Of a stretch of DNA of 64,000 nt, positions 8,682 through 17,768 are shown piece by piece. Each line of letters opens with the position of its first letter. Positions within the stretch are counted from its first letter, which is position 1. The notes beneath the pieces are model-generated. The model was not told where the DNA came from. It saw only the letters and a list, made by a program, of their open reading frames with translations, and searched no databases. Made by a program: the position numbers and the translations under genes. The DNA is from Clostridium beijerinckii HUN142 (GTDB lineage: Bacteria; Bacillota; Clostridia; Clostridiales; Clostridiaceae): NCBI RefSeq assembly GCF_000621745.1, contig NZ_JHXK01000005.1, positions 1-64,000 of the forward strand. The letters run 5' to 3'.

Positions 8682-9248
8682 TTAATTCATAAGTTTTTTT
8701 AGAGTAATATAGTGAAGAAATTCTTCCTTTTTATCTGAATAAGGATTACTTTCATTAAACTCAAATTCAATTGAAGTCTTTTGCTCCTTGTCAATATATG
8801 TAACATCATATCCATCACCGCTACCCATAAAATCTGAATAAGTTTTTTTGACATAATTATCACCATAAGCATTTAATACATCTGAAAATGTAGATTCTGA
8901 GCTTATATCTCTGCCTGTTGTAAACTTTATATTATCTGACTTATTGGAATATCCAACAGATATCCAAATAACCTTATTATCTTTATCCATTTGAACATAT
9001 ACAGAATAAGATGTATTATCAAATTCTAAACCCCTTAATCCATTTTTATTAATATTATCATTTGTCAATTTTCCGAATTTCTCTTCTAAATCTGATATAT
9101 CAACTTGTTCCATCAAACAAACTCCAGTCAAACTATCATCTTTCAAATTTGTACTTTTTACAAAAAGATATTTCTCTGGAAATAAAATATATGCTATACC
9201 AGTTAGAACAGCTAGTATACTTGCTATAATTAAATATTTCCTCTTAAT
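8682..9248 (-). CDS. Membrane-anchored extracytoplasmic protein, start codon unclear
   Basis: The frame is open well upstream of the first ordinary start and encodes IKRKYLIIASILAVLTGIAY, a clear N-terminal membrane anchor, followed by about 165 residues of a soluble domain rich in strands (GLEFDNTSYSVYV, KVIWISVGYS). An AAAGGGGG ribosome site precedes an ATT at 9248 in frame, while the well-placed ATG at that spot is one base out of frame. Either a rare ATT start is used or a base is missing. It follows the gene ending at 9286 with a gap of under 40 bp, so the two probably form an operon. Family not recognised. Confidence 0.55.
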   Translation of the reverse strand: MKRKYLIIASILAVLTGIAYILFPEKYLFVKSTNLKDDSLTGVCLMEQVDISDLEEKFGKLTNDNINKNGLRGLEFDNTSYSVYVQMDKDNKVIWISVGYSNKSDNIKFTTGRDISSESTFSDVLNAYGDNYVKKTYSDFMGSGDGYDVTYIDKEQKTSIEFEFNESNPYSDKKEEFLHYITLKKLMN

Positions 9249-9285
9249 TGCATTTCCCCCTTTCGGGTTATTTTCCCAATTAAAT

Positions 9286-9897
9286 TTAGTTCTTTATATA
9301 ATCTGATGCATTCTTATGCTCAGATGGGTTTGAATGTTTAGAGTTATATATATCTACAAGCTGTTTAATCCCATCAGCAGACATATGTGGTATGTATTTT
9401 TCAATATATCCCCAATTACCTGTTTTCTGAATGGTATCTATAGCTTTTGCATCTGCTTCATTTGCTGAAATGCCACTTATAGCTTCTGCGTTTTGTTGAT
9501 TATCTTGGCCCATAGTTAAATACACAGCATTATCTTTGTTATTGAATTCAACTTTAAAATGCATATATTCTAACAATTCATCCATTGGCATGTATAATTG
9601 AGGTTCTGACTCTCCATCCTTTTCAATGGTAACCAAAGGTTTCTTTAAATCAATTTCTTTACCATTAAAATATACCTTATCATTATTGATAACAGCTGAT
9701 TTTACCGCTTCTCCTGAAGACATATTACCAGTTTCACCACTAGCAGATTCTGATGCTTTTCCTTCAGATGAAACCACAACAGTCTTTTTCGCATTAGTAG
9801 TTGCTGATATTCTTCCTATTGCTGCAAAAACTACAGAAACTCCTATTGCTCCAATCACAAAACCTATAGTTATACTTTTAATATCAAGTTTTTTCAT
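9286..9897 (-). CDS. Membrane-anchored protein with copper-amine-oxidase-N-like domain
   Basis: The N-terminus MKKLDIKSITIGFVIGAIGV is an uncleaved signal anchor. A Ser/Gly/Glu-rich linker follows (about residues 40-65), then a domain with VYFNGKEIDLKKP, LYMPMDELLEYMHFKVEF and AVYLTMG. This is the pattern of the Cu_amine_oxidN1/stalk-homology fold widely used outside clostridial cells for wall or ligand contacts. A C-terminal helical stretch ends at residue 203. ATG at 9897 has AGGAG upstream. It is followed closely by the second anchored protein at 8682-9248. Substrate or partner unknown. Confidence 0.65.
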   Translation of the reverse strand: MKKLDIKSITIGFVIGAIGVSVVFAAIGRISATTNAKKTVVVSSEGKASESASGETGNMSSGEAVKSAVINNDKVYFNGKEIDLKKPLVTIEKDGESEPQLYMPMDELLEYMHFKVEFNNKDNAVYLTMGQDNQQNAEAISGISANEADAKAIDTIQKTGNWGYIEKYIPHMSADGIKQLVDIYNSKHSNPSEHKNASDYIKN

Positions 9898-10121
9898 TTT
9901 TCTTCTCCTTATCTGTGATTTTATAATATAGATTAGCTAATTTAAATATTTGACTTATTAAATAAACACATTTGCCAATTTTCTAAAACTTTAAGTTCCT
10001 ATACTCCAAGGGAATTATAAGTATTTTCGAAATCAAAATATTTATTATTTCGGTAAGTTACCACATAAATATAGCTTTAAAGTTGTATATCTATATAACC
10101 TATAAATACTGATATTTCTCT

Positions 10122-10928
10122 TTATATATCTTTTCTAAATTGCTTTACAAAATATAAAATCATCATTGCACCTAAAATACATCCAAGTACACCCTCTCCA
10201 TTTATTTTTATTATATCTCCACTTATCAATCCAGATGTGTTTGTATAAATATCACCGAGCATCAAAGGATTAACCACATTCCACACCGAGTGCAGAAATA
10301 GCACTGGTAATAAACTCCTCGAAGAATAGTAACAATAAGATGAAGGAAAACTATATGTAAAGGCAGCAAATGCTTGGATAACACATAAGAATAATGGATT
10401 ACCTATTCCGGTTGCTTTTGCCAAAAGAAAAACAGCAGGAATGTGATACAATCCCCATACTACACCTACAATTATAGTTGCTTTCGTTTTACCATACTCT
10501 TTTGTTAATCTAGGAAGTAGATATACCCTCCATCCATATTCTTCTCCCAAAGCTAAGAATAAACCGGCAACTACAGACACTATTAGAATTATAATACTTT
10601 TGAATGTGAATTCCTTGTTTATACTGATATTTCCAACACCAGTAAGTTGAGCTATAAATGAGCAAATCACTATAAAAACAATAGGATAAAAAATTCCAAA
10701 CAATACTGATTTCAAAGTTGTATATTTAAATAAATTTACTTGATGATCATTTGTAATCTTATTAAAGATAATAGCTAATATTGCTGGAATGAACATGATT
10801 AAAGCAAAATCCTTTTTACCTATATTAGGATTAATAAACAACATAATTGTAATAATCCATGTAATTAAAAGCACAGTAATAATATATACTTTTCCAGGAT
10901 CTTTTCTTATAAAATTCTTAACAGTCAT
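10122..10928 (-). CDS. CPBP-family intramembrane glutamic endopeptidase
   Basis: A 268-residue polytopic protein with about eight hydrophobic segments. The Abi/CPBP motifs are present: EEYGWR at residues 129-134, with the catalytic Glu pair and Arg; GLYHIP with His 162; and LHSVWNVV with His 213 and Asn 217. The family includes Rce1-type CAAX proteases and bacteriocin-immunity proteins. No bacteriocin or signal peptide gene is adjacent, so the substrate is unknown. ATG at 10928 follows GAGGT. It stands alone between gaps of about 220 bp. Confidence 0.85.
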   Translation of the reverse strand: MTVKNFIRKDPGKVYIITVLLITWIITIMLFINPNIGKKDFALIMFIPAILAIIFNKITNDHQVNLFKYTTLKSVLFGIFYPIVFIVICSFIAQLTGVGNISINKEFTFKSIIILIVSVVAGLFLALGEEYGWRVYLLPRLTKEYGKTKATIIVGVVWGLYHIPAVFLLAKATGIGNPLFLCVIQAFAAFTYSFPSSYCYYSSRSLLPVLFLHSVWNVVNPLMLGDIYTNTSGLISGDIIKINGEGVLGCILGAMMILYFVKQFRKDI

Positions 10929-11145
10929 AGTTACCTCTTTTCTACAAAGGATAATCTTAATATTATTGCTATCAATTTACCGATAATTAGAACAAATTCC
11001 CTATATTATTTTTACATTTCAATTTTAAATTCAAAATATAAAGTATTATATAAACATATATCATTCAACTTTCCAGAAAACATCTTCATAATTTACTGCA
11101 TCAAATTGTTTAGATAATGATTTAGCTCTATTTATATATTGTGCC

Positions 11146-11718
11146 TTACGCTGACCTTTTACGGAAAATATAAATAACAAAAAAGCCTCTATCATCTTCA
11201 TTTTCTATATTTTCAATTAACTCAAAGGATTTCTTTAAATTTTCAAAATCTGCTGGTTGAATAAGATCCTCTTTTCTAATTTTAGAATCAACCTTATGCT
11301 TATGCCCAAAACCACAAACAAATAAAATCCCATTATCAGTTATATGATTTTCTAAGTCTCCAATCTGCTCTTTACTTAACCTGTAATGATTGATTAAGAT
11401 ATTATCAAATATTCCAATATCCTTTAAATAATTAGATATACTTAAGTCAACTTGCTTTGTATTAACTAAATAATTATTTCTTTTAGCAAATGTCTTAAGC
11501 CTATCAAGAGCTTTATTACTAAAATCAACGCCTGTTACTTCGAATCCATTTTCAAGTAGAAACAAAGTATTTCTACCATCTCCACATGCTATATCAAGAA
11601 CAGATCCTTTTTTGAAATATGTAATATTTTCAGTTACAGATTTTTCTGGATTTAATGGATTACCACTTCTATTAGCAAATTTATTATCCCAGTATTCTCT
11701 ATTTCCCATATACTCCAT
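11146..11718 (-). CDS. Class I SAM-dependent methyltransferase
   Basis: Motif I SVLDIACGDGRNTLFLLENG (about residues 38-57) binds S-adenosylmethionine, and GVDFSNKALDRL is the motif II acidic loop, as in TehB and related methyltransferases. The N-terminal REYWDNKFANR segment is common in this group. Length 190 is usual. The protein ends in YIFRKRSA; just past the stop, another frame continues (GQRKAQYINRAKSLSKQF and on to about 11065) and reads like the tail of a lost gene. ATG at 11718 follows GGAGG. Methyl acceptor unknown. A promoter-like repeat lies at 11767-11815. Confidence 0.8.
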   Translation of the reverse strand: MEYMGNREYWDNKFANRSGNPLNPEKSVTENITYFKKGSVLDIACGDGRNTLFLLENGFEVTGVDFSNKALDRLKTFAKRNNYLVNTKQVDLSISNYLKDIGIFDNILINHYRLSKEQIGDLENHITDNGILFVCGFGHKHKVDSKIRKEDLIQPADFENLKKSFELIENIENEDDRGFFVIYIFRKRSA

Positions 11719-11766
11719 CTTGTTTCCTCCAACAATACATTACGCAATTATTTGCCATCCTTTATT

Positions 11767-11815
11767 AATTATAGTATATTTTGTAAGTATTTAGTATTTA
11801 ATTTTCAAAGAAATA
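11767..11815 (-). promoter_or_regulatory. Dispersed promoter-like repeat, copy 2
   Basis: Matches the copy at 26819-26870 over about 50 bp. On the minus strand it ends in ACTATAAT, a strong -10, about 50 bp upstream of the methyltransferase start. The left arm is altered, so the AATAATGC block is lost in this copy. Confidence 0.5.
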
Positions 11816-11964
11816 TTTCTACTTTCATATAAAAACTTCATTCTTTTTATATAGAACCTTCTAGCAAAATTTTCATAGTCATATGGAACAAATACGTATT
11901 CATTTCGGTGAGGTATACGCATAAGTATAGATTGTAGTTGAGTTATCTATAGTATTTATTAAAC

Positions 11965-12008
11965 AAAAAATATTACAAATTCATTATTGATAACGAATTT
12001 GTGATATT
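11965..12008 (-). terminator. Rho-independent terminator
   Basis: Minus-strand stem AATATCACAAATTC / GAATTTGTAATATT (one G:U pair) with a 12-base loop is followed by TTTTTTG. It lies 32 bp past the stop at 12040. It shares the GAATTTG core with the dispersed terminator family but is diverged. Confidence 0.85.
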
Positions 12009-12039
12009 GTGATCTGTAGTTTATTTAATTTAACAACTA

Positions 12040-13200
12040 TTATCTTTTCAACTGTTCAGCAAACGACTTTCCTACTGGATCAGCGTCAGCTAAACATTCT
12101 GGATCTCCTGCAATCAGTCCTGCCTTCTCATGCCAGAACTCGCTAAACATTATATATAGTGATTTAAGCCTATCTATATCGCCACCTTCTGCTAATGTTT
12201 TTGCAAGGAAATCAATGGCGAAATACATAGTCTTACTTTCATAATATAGATGCGGATGCGGACCTGGGGCATCTATTACCCATATAATTAAGTTTCCTAC
12301 CTTTTGCAAACCATAATGAGGGGTTATACCAAGTTGCTTACAGAATGGAATGAGCTGATCATTAAAGTCTATCTTTGAGCGACAATTTATAATAACTAGG
12401 TATTTAGAAAGGCTATTTGTAGATAAAACATGAGCAAAATCCACACGCCCTGCATCTCCATATTCCTTTTCATAGGCAAGATCAATACCAGTATATTCTT
12501 TAAAATTAGCAAGTGCACTTGGAAGAAAACGCGTAAGATCAAGTTGTGGATTCGATGCTATTGCAACGCTGCCAGAGATTTTTTCAGCAGTGAATAAACC
12601 CGATGTTCCCCCTGATGAGACTGAATAAAAAATGATATGCTCATTAGCGACGCCTAGGCGCTTTGCCACTCTCATAACAAGCTTTGCCGTAGCATCGCGG
12701 TAATCTCGTTCTTTCGTCCCATAAAACCACCCAACAGAGATGTCAGATTCAAAGTACATGGGGTCTTCAATACTTAACAAATGTCCTTTAAGAAACGTAG
12801 ACCATGACCACTTATGAAAACGTGGAAGTGGACCTTGTGCAATTGTCTTATCGTCGCGCATTGTATCGAGCACAACGTAGAGATAATCATATTCGCTTGC
12901 TTGATAAAAGCATTCAAAATGTGCACCATCAACCTCTGTATTGAACCTGCCTTCTGGAACTCTATCTAATTTTTCAGGATCAATATGCACACTTTCACCT
13001 GTGATGGCTGATACATCAGCAGATCTGTATTTCTCACGTCTGCATGCCTCCAGCTTTTCAGCAAAGTTTCTCTCGGTGCCATCACTGTTGTACTCGCAGG
13101 CTATATTTTCAAGAAATTCTATTGATGGTAGGATGTCACTATCATCCATGTTCTTATTATGCTTAGCAAAGTATTCTGGATTTTCTTCATCTTTTTTCAT
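12040..13200 (-). CDS. Alpha/beta-hydrolase-like protein, possibly horizontally acquired
   Basis: A 386-residue cytoplasmic protein. Residues 100-112 (ASEYDYLYVVLDT) and 188-203 (HIIFYSVSSGGTSGLF) look like the first strand and the nucleophile elbow of an alpha/beta hydrolase, with Ser in SSGG. Late segments LVIINCRSKIDFND and PGPHPHLYYE could supply the acid and His. Similar layouts occur in accessory Sec Asp2-like and capsule-locus proteins, so a surface glycan acylation role is conceivable but unproven. The gene is visibly richer in G and C than its neighbours, suggesting transfer. ATG at 13200; single gene with its own terminator. Confidence 0.5.
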   Translation of the reverse strand: MKKDEENPEYFAKHNKNMDDSDILPSIEFLENIACEYNSDGTERNFAEKLEACRREKYRSADVSAITGESVHIDPEKLDRVPEGRFNTEVDGAHFECFYQASEYDYLYVVLDTMRDDKTIAQGPLPRFHKWSWSTFLKGHLLSIEDPMYFESDISVGWFYGTKERDYRDATAKLVMRVAKRLGVANEHIIFYSVSSGGTSGLFTAEKISGSVAIASNPQLDLTRFLPSALANFKEYTGIDLAYEKEYGDAGRVDFAHVLSTNSLSKYLVIINCRSKIDFNDQLIPFCKQLGITPHYGLQKVGNLIIWVIDAPGPHPHLYYESKTMYFAIDFLAKTLAEGGDIDRLKSLYIMFSEFWHEKAGLIAGDPECLADADPVGKSFAEQLKR

Positions 13201-13411
13201 AACAATCAGTCCTTTATTTTCTAATCTTAGAGTTTATTAATTTTCTTAATTATAAAGTGAACTATAAAAATATTTTATCAGAACACTTGTTCTAAAACAA
13301 TAAATTTATAAAAAATGAAGGTTTCTTCTGAAACATGACTTTCATACAGCTCCATATACCTTATTGAAAAGAAAGAAGATTCCCGACTGATTATTCTAAA
13401 TGAATTTGCAT

Positions 13412-13960
13412 TTATATTTTTTCTTGTGATATGTGAAGTATATCATAAGTTGTTCCTTCTACTGATTTTATCTTGCTTAAATCATCTATGAAGAAAAACA
13501 CATGATATTTCCATTTATCAGGATTGTAAATAACTATGAACTCACTTTCTTTAATCCTTGGAATATTTTTTTCTATTTCATCTTTAAAATTATTAAGACT
13601 TCCCTGAGGTTTTATTTCTCTTTCTATCTCAAATACATATTTACTATCTTTGATTTTATATGTTGTTGTATCAATTAAGGGTATTCCTATATTTACTTTC
13701 TGCCATCCAAAAGAAGTTATTATATTGTCATAAAAGCCATTAAACAAAAATTTATTTAACCCATTACTATCTTTCCAAACATATAAAGGACAATAACTAT
13801 TTTGCGAATTCTCATTTTTTCCTTTTTCTGTTGTTAGATATAATTTAAACTTTAAATCTTCAAATCCATCTGTTTTATATCCGTTGTTTTTTACTCTAAC
13901 CTTTATTATGCTCATATCATAATCGCTAGGTAATATAATCTTATATTGAGTTGCTATCAT
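13412..13960 (-). CDS. DUF4865-family protein
   Basis: The N-terminus MIATQYKIILPSDYDMSIIK with the following GYKTDGFEDLKFK matches the DUF4865 signature, and YCPLYVWKDSNGLNKFLF plus GWQKVN are also typical. This small soluble family is usually about 185 residues and is commonly found next to LysR regulators. The fold suggests a dimeric alpha/beta barrel or heme-degradation-like protein, but no activity is established. It is divergent from the LysR gene at 14149, with a palindrome in between that probably controls both. ATG at 13960 follows AGGAGG-like sequence. Confidence 0.75.
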   Translation of the reverse strand: MIATQYKIILPSDYDMSIIKVRVKNNGYKTDGFEDLKFKLYLTTEKGKNENSQNSYCPLYVWKDSNGLNKFLFNGFYDNIITSFGWQKVNIGIPLIDTTTYKIKDSKYVFEIEREIKPQGSLNNFKDEIEKNIPRIKESEFIVIYNPDKWKYHVFFFIDDLSKIKSVEGTTYDILHISQEKI

Positions 13961-14052
13961 CTCTTTTTATCCTCCCTTTTAATTTTATTTTTAATTCTTA
14001 AGCAAAATTATTGCTCAACTCACGCCTTTCCTTTTACACTTACAGTTTAACT

Positions 14053-14109
14053 CCCGTTATAAAAATTGTATAATACTTATAAATAATCTTTAATATCACT
14101 AATAGTGAT
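14053..14109. promoter_or_regulatory. LysR promoter and 15-bp perfect palindrome
   Basis: A plus-strand promoter-like TATAAT lies near 14069-14074. Downstream at 14095-14109 is ATCACTAATAGTGAT, a perfect 7-1-7 palindrome containing the T-N11-A spacing of LysR boxes. It lies between the divergent DUF4865 and LysR genes, so it is the likely LysR binding site. Confidence 0.6.
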
Positions 14110-14148
14110 GGCACATATAAATTAATTTTAATGAAAGGTTTCTATACT

Positions 14149-15006
14149 ATGGAAATTAATGATCTAAGAATATTTCAGATAGTTGCTTATGAAAAATCTA
14201 TATCAAAAGCTGCTTTAAGACTTGGTTATGCCCAATCAAATATAACTGCACGAATTAAATTACTGGAGAATAAATTAAACACTACTTTATTTATAAGAAA
14301 CAATAAAGGAACTGTAATTACACCTAATGGAGAAAAATTGCTTAAGTATGCAGATAAAATTCTTGAATTAATTGATGAAATTAATAGCGAGTTCCTTACT
14401 CCCAAAATTTCTTCTACTATTAAAATAGGTGCTACTCAGACTATTTCTGCATCTGTTTTGCCTAAATTATTTTATTTATTCCATGAGAAAAATCCCGAAG
14501 TATCTTTAACCTTAAAAACAGGAACTCAGAAAAATCTTCTAGATATGATTTTAAAGAATGAATTAGATGGGGCTTTTATATCTGATGAAATTACATCCTC
14601 AAAAATAAAAAAAGTTATTGCATTTAAAGAAAAGCTTGCACTAGTATCTTCTATAAGCATTGATTCCATTAATGATTTACAAGCACCTATAATAGTAAAT
14701 TCAGATGCTGATTGCCCTTATCGTAAGCTCTTACAAAAATGGTTGAGTTATAATAACTCTAAAGGAGCTGCTATTATTGAATTTGATTCACTAGAATCTA
14801 TCCTTAGGGGCATAGATGAAGGTCTTGGCATATCACTTTTACCAAAAAGTATTTTGCATAAAAATCATAATTTTTTCATTTATGATTTAAAAGATAACTT
14901 TGCTGAATTAGAAATTAAGTTTGTAGTCAACAAGAATTTAAAAATAAATCCTTTACTTAAAAGTTTTATTAATGTAACAAATGATCATCTTTTAAATTCT
15001 CAGTAA
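14149..15006 (+). CDS. LysR-family transcriptional regulator
   Basis: Residues 1-60 form the winged helix (NDLRIFQIVAYEKSISKAAL, then LGYAQSNITARIKLLE), followed by the LysR substrate-binding domain with strands such as STIKIGATQTIS and GLGISLLPKSIL. At 285 residues it is the normal length. The start at 14149 is preferred because GAAAGG lies 10 bases upstream, whereas an ATG at 14131 overlaps that site. LysR proteins usually activate the divergent gene, here DUF4865, in response to a small ligand. The ligand is unknown. Confidence 0.9.
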   Translation: MEINDLRIFQIVAYEKSISKAALRLGYAQSNITARIKLLENKLNTTLFIRNNKGTVITPNGEKLLKYADKILELIDEINSEFLTPKISSTIKIGATQTISASVLPKLFYLFHEKNPEVSLTLKTGTQKNLLDMILKNELDGAFISDEITSSKIKKVIAFKEKLALVSSISIDSINDLQAPIIVNSDADCPYRKLLQKWLSYNNSKGAAIIEFDSLESILRGIDEGLGISLLPKSILHKNHNFFIYDLKDNFAELEIKFVVNKNLKINPLLKSFINVTNDHLLNSQ

Positions 15007-15137
15007 TTAATTTTTAACAGTATGGCTTATAGGTCGTAATTATTTTTTATACCATTAGATTTATGGCTAATTATACAATTGAAATAAAAATACTATGAAG
15101 GTATAGCTGGATCTAGGTCAATAATTTGGACACATTT

Positions 15138-15824
15138 TTATTGAACATTGTTCACTTGTTCTTTTTTCAAAATTGAATGAAAAGACTCAATACAGGCATT
15201 ATCATAAGGGCACCCTTTTCTGCTATTAGAGCTTTTCATTTTGTATTTTTTTAATCTATTAAGAAAGTCTGTGCTCGTATATTGTACTCCAAGGTCAGAG
15301 TGAAAAATAACGGAGCCGACAGGCTGTTGAAATGTATGCGCATTATCTAAAGCAGCTATCGCTACGGAAGCATCCATTGTTTTTGAAAATGAATATCCAA
15401 TTATCTTTCTTGTGTATAAATCCATAACAGATGCTAAATAGCACCATCCATCTTTTAAGGTATAAATATAAGTTATGTCTCCAACCCATTTCTCGTTTAT
15501 TTTATTAGTAGTAAAATCTTGCTTAAGGAGATTTTTACGTTCTATAACTTTTCTATTAGCTTTTGCAGGTCTAAATTTCTTAATTACTATCGAATGTATA
15601 TTTAACTGCTTCATAAAACGTTGAACTCTCTTAATACTAATTTTATGTCCTGATTGTTCAAGAATTTTTTGAATTTTGGGCGCACCATACCTACGATTAC
15701 TTTCAGTATAAATTTTAAGTATTTGATCTTTTAAAGTTTCACTTTCCAGCGTCCTTTGGGACGGAGTATAGTGATGAGAGTGATAATAGGTTCTTTTTGG
15801 CATGTGTAGGACCTTACACATCAA
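15138..15824 (-). pseudogene. IS3-family transposase orfB, C-terminally truncated
   Basis: This is the DDE integrase half. HTH_21-like RRYGAPKIQKIL precedes the catalytic residues: Asp in WVGDITYI, Asp in FHSDLGVQYTS and Glu in NACIESFHSIL. The frame stops about nine residues after that last motif, right at the inverted repeat, whereas family members run some 40-50 residues further (the YNxxRxH tail). Upstream of the ATG the frame is open (YSHILKGPRDIIKF) and overlaps the end of orfA. That is expected for a fusion made by frameshifting. It lacks the C-terminal part needed for full function. Confidence 0.8.
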
Positions 15825-15894
15825 TCTTACTGGATAGATCCATTTATTATCATCAATGAATTTAATTATATCTCTTGGTCCTTTGAGAATATGG

Positions 15895-16185
15895 CTATAG
15901 CTTTTTTAAGATTTCAAGTTCCATTCTAATTTTTTCATTTTCTTTTTTTAACTTAAAAATCACTTCAACATCTTTTTCGTCTTTTATTTCATTATTTCTG
16001 ATCTTATTGTTAGTTATTATTGGTTTCTTAGATATTTTCTCTTTTGGCTGAACTTGATTGATCCAGTTATTAAGTGATGTTGTTGAAACGCCATATTCTT
16101 TGCAGATTTCTTTAATCGGTTTTCCAGTGTTGTAGACCTCGATTATCATTTTCTTAAAATCTTCTGTATAACTTTTCCTTCTCAT
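15895..16185 (-). pseudogene. IS3-family transposase orfA with probable frameshift near its 3' end
   Basis: The HTH_Tnp_1 domain reads RRKSYTEDFKKMIIEVYNTG and EICKEYGVSTTSLNNWI, followed by a leucine-zipper coiled coil (FKLKKENEKIRMELEILKKL). It stops at TAG immediately after a run of six A (T-run at 15902-15907). One more A would extend it through AIAIFSKDQEI, the usual orfA ending, and would put orfB in the standard -1 frame. As it stands orfB is in the +1 frame, so the normal fusion cannot form. This implies loss of one A, or a sequencing error there. Confidence 0.75.
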
Positions 16186-16333
16186 TCGGACACACCTCTC
16201 TTACTTTAATTATAATTTATTTCAAGAATGTGTCCATAAAACTATACTAGCATCATATAAAATTCTATTCAAAATAAATTTACCTACTATAAAATATTTG
16301 TGTTGCTTTAAATATACCACCTATAAGTATTTA

Positions 16334-17080
16334 CTAATTTAAAGAAGCATACATTTCTGCTGCTGTATAAAGGTAGTAAGAAAGTCCAGTTAATTGATTT
16401 TCAAGCATGCTCCTATGAAAATCATCATCTAAAAAGAACTTTGTTTGAGCTACAAATGATTTTGCATCCACCCTATGACCATGATCATTTAAAAATTCAA
16501 TATGATTTTTTAATGTCTCCTGTACACTTGTATCATTAGCCTTTACACCATTTTTTAGAGCATCTTTTATATAGTTCATAAACTGCTGTGCTTCCATAGC
16601 TGCCTCATTCATATTATTAACTTGAGCTTCATCCACCTCAGGCATATCATATCCATACTTACCTTTAAGGTAGTTTTTCTGATTTGAAAGTGCATCCTTC
16701 CATTCCTCTTTATTGAATCCATTAAACATTGCTGACTTATCCATAATTTCTCCTCTCTTACCAAGGACAATTGATTCATTTATAGTCTTTAGCAAACCAT
16801 CAGTCCTCTGCTTGCGCGCAATTAGCAGTTCCTGTTGTTTAGCTAAACACTCTAACCGATTTGGCTCGTCCTCAAGTGCTTTTTTAATATCACTAAGAGA
16901 AAAATCAAGCTCACGATAAAATAATATTTGCTGAAGTCGCTCAAGTTCTTTTTCACCATAAAGACGGTAGCCGGCTTCATTTACCTCATGTGGAAATAGT
17001 AATCCTATTTTATGATAATGATGTAGTGCTTTTACAGTAACTCCCGTAAATTTTGCAACTTCTTTAACCGTGTATAGCAT
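16334..17080 (-). CDS. MerR-family regulator with single TipAS domain
   Basis: A standard-length (248 residues) MerR-TipAS protein. The winged helix is TVKEVAKFTGVTVKALHHYH and GYRLYGEKELERLQQI. A dimer helix lies at about 80-105 and the TipAS-type helical domain at about 135-248, ending FHRSMLENQLTGLSYYLY. TipAL-like proteins sense thiopeptides or other drugs and activate their own promoter. The promoter at 17101-17131 has the matching 19-bp spacer. It is the second gene of this type in the window (the other at 2165-3328) but is only distantly similar to it. ATG at 17080 follows GAGGTG. Confidence 0.9.
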   Translation of the reverse strand: MLYTVKEVAKFTGVTVKALHHYHKIGLLFPHEVNEAGYRLYGEKELERLQQILFYRELDFSLSDIKKALEDEPNRLECLAKQQELLIARKQRTDGLLKTINESIVLGKRGEIMDKSAMFNGFNKEEWKDALSNQKNYLKGKYGYDMPEVDEAQVNNMNEAAMEAQQFMNYIKDALKNGVKANDTSVQETLKNHIEFLNDHGHRVDAKSFVAQTKFFLDDDFHRSMLENQLTGLSYYLYTAAEMYASLN

Positions 17081-17100
17081 AATTCTTCACCTCGTTTATA

Positions 17101-17131
17101 ATAATAAGACCTCCTGTAAGGTGAGGGTCAA
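17101..17131 (-). promoter_or_regulatory. MerR-type promoter with 19-bp spacer
   Basis: Minus-strand -35 TTGACC (17126-17131) and -10 TATTAT (17101-17106) are 19 bp apart with a dyad in the spacer, the MerR-controlled layout. It sits about 20 bp upstream of the MerR-TipAS start, supporting autoregulation. Confidence 0.8.
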
Positions 17132-17300
17132 GATTATTTCTAAGCTTTTATTTATTAATATATAATTTTCAATGCTACAAATAATTTGTGATACATTTTA
17201 CTAATGAAATATTATTCAATTATTAAGATGATTCTTTTGATTTATTGCATCAACACTATATCTCACGCAGATATGTAAATAACTATAAGTTCTCTTTATT

Positions 17301-17768
17301 CTATAAACCAATTTGCTCAATCCAATTTTTAACCTGTTGTTCACTAAAATTACTCATAGCTTCAAACCCAGGAAGTATTGTTGATTTCGGGCATTCTTTT
17401 GCAATATTAATTTGAATTTGCCCAAAACCTCCCCCACCATGAGTGCAAAAGGGAATAACAGTCTTTCCCTGCAAATCCACGTTTCTTAAAAAACTTAGTA
17501 TTGGTGGAGCAAACGATTTAAACCAATTGGGAGTACCTAAAAAAATGTAATCGTAAGACTTGACTGGTTCTTCTCCAGACAATAATTTGGGGCAATATCC
17601 ATTTTCAATTTCATTCCTTACTTCCTTTGCTGCTGTATTATAATTGAAAGCGTAGGACTTTTCAGGAACTAACTCCCTGATATCTCCTCCCGTTTGTTTT
17701 GCTATTTCTTCTGCTAACATTCTTGTTGTATTTGAAAAAGAATAAAATACTACTAATATTTTGCTCAT
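17301..17768 (-). CDS. Flavodoxin
   Basis: MSKILVVFYSFSNTTRMLAE carries the FMN phosphate loop (S-x-S-N-T-T) at residues 9-15. YDYIFLGTPNWF and PFCTHGGGGFG are the isoalloxazine-binding loops of the flavodoxin_4 group, about 155 residues as here. It is a soluble low-potential electron carrier or a small NAD(P)H-linked reductase partner. ATG at 17768 follows GGAGGT. It lies upstream of, and oriented like, the flavocytochrome at 18064-19332, but about 300 bp and a terminator separate them, so co-transcription is not supported. Confidence 0.85.
   Translation of the reverse strand: MSKILVVFYSFSNTTRMLAEEIAKQTGGDIRELVPEKSYAFNYNTAAKEVRNEIENGYCPKLLSGEEPVKSYDYIFLGTPNWFKSFAPPILSFLRNVDLQGKTVIPFCTHGGGGFGQIQINIAKECPKSTILPGFEAMSNFSEQQVKNWIEQIGL

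Larger units (their letters stand above)
11719..12039. other. Intergenic region
   Basis: Holds the promoter-like repeat at 11767-11815 and the terminator at 11965-12008. No open frame with a ribosome site was seen in the remainder. Confidence 0.6.
15108..16248 (-). mobile_element. Defective IS3-family insertion sequence (IS150-like)
   Basis: Holds orfA and orfB of an IS3-type transposase on the minus strand. The ends share the inverted core TGGACACATT (about 15129-15138 and 16228-16237). A three-base direct repeat AGC flanks the proposed borders (15105-15107 and 16249-16251), within the 3-5 bp expected. The outermost bases do not match well, so the borders are approximate. Both reading frames are damaged, so this copy is unlikely to move by itself. 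Confidence 0.75.
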
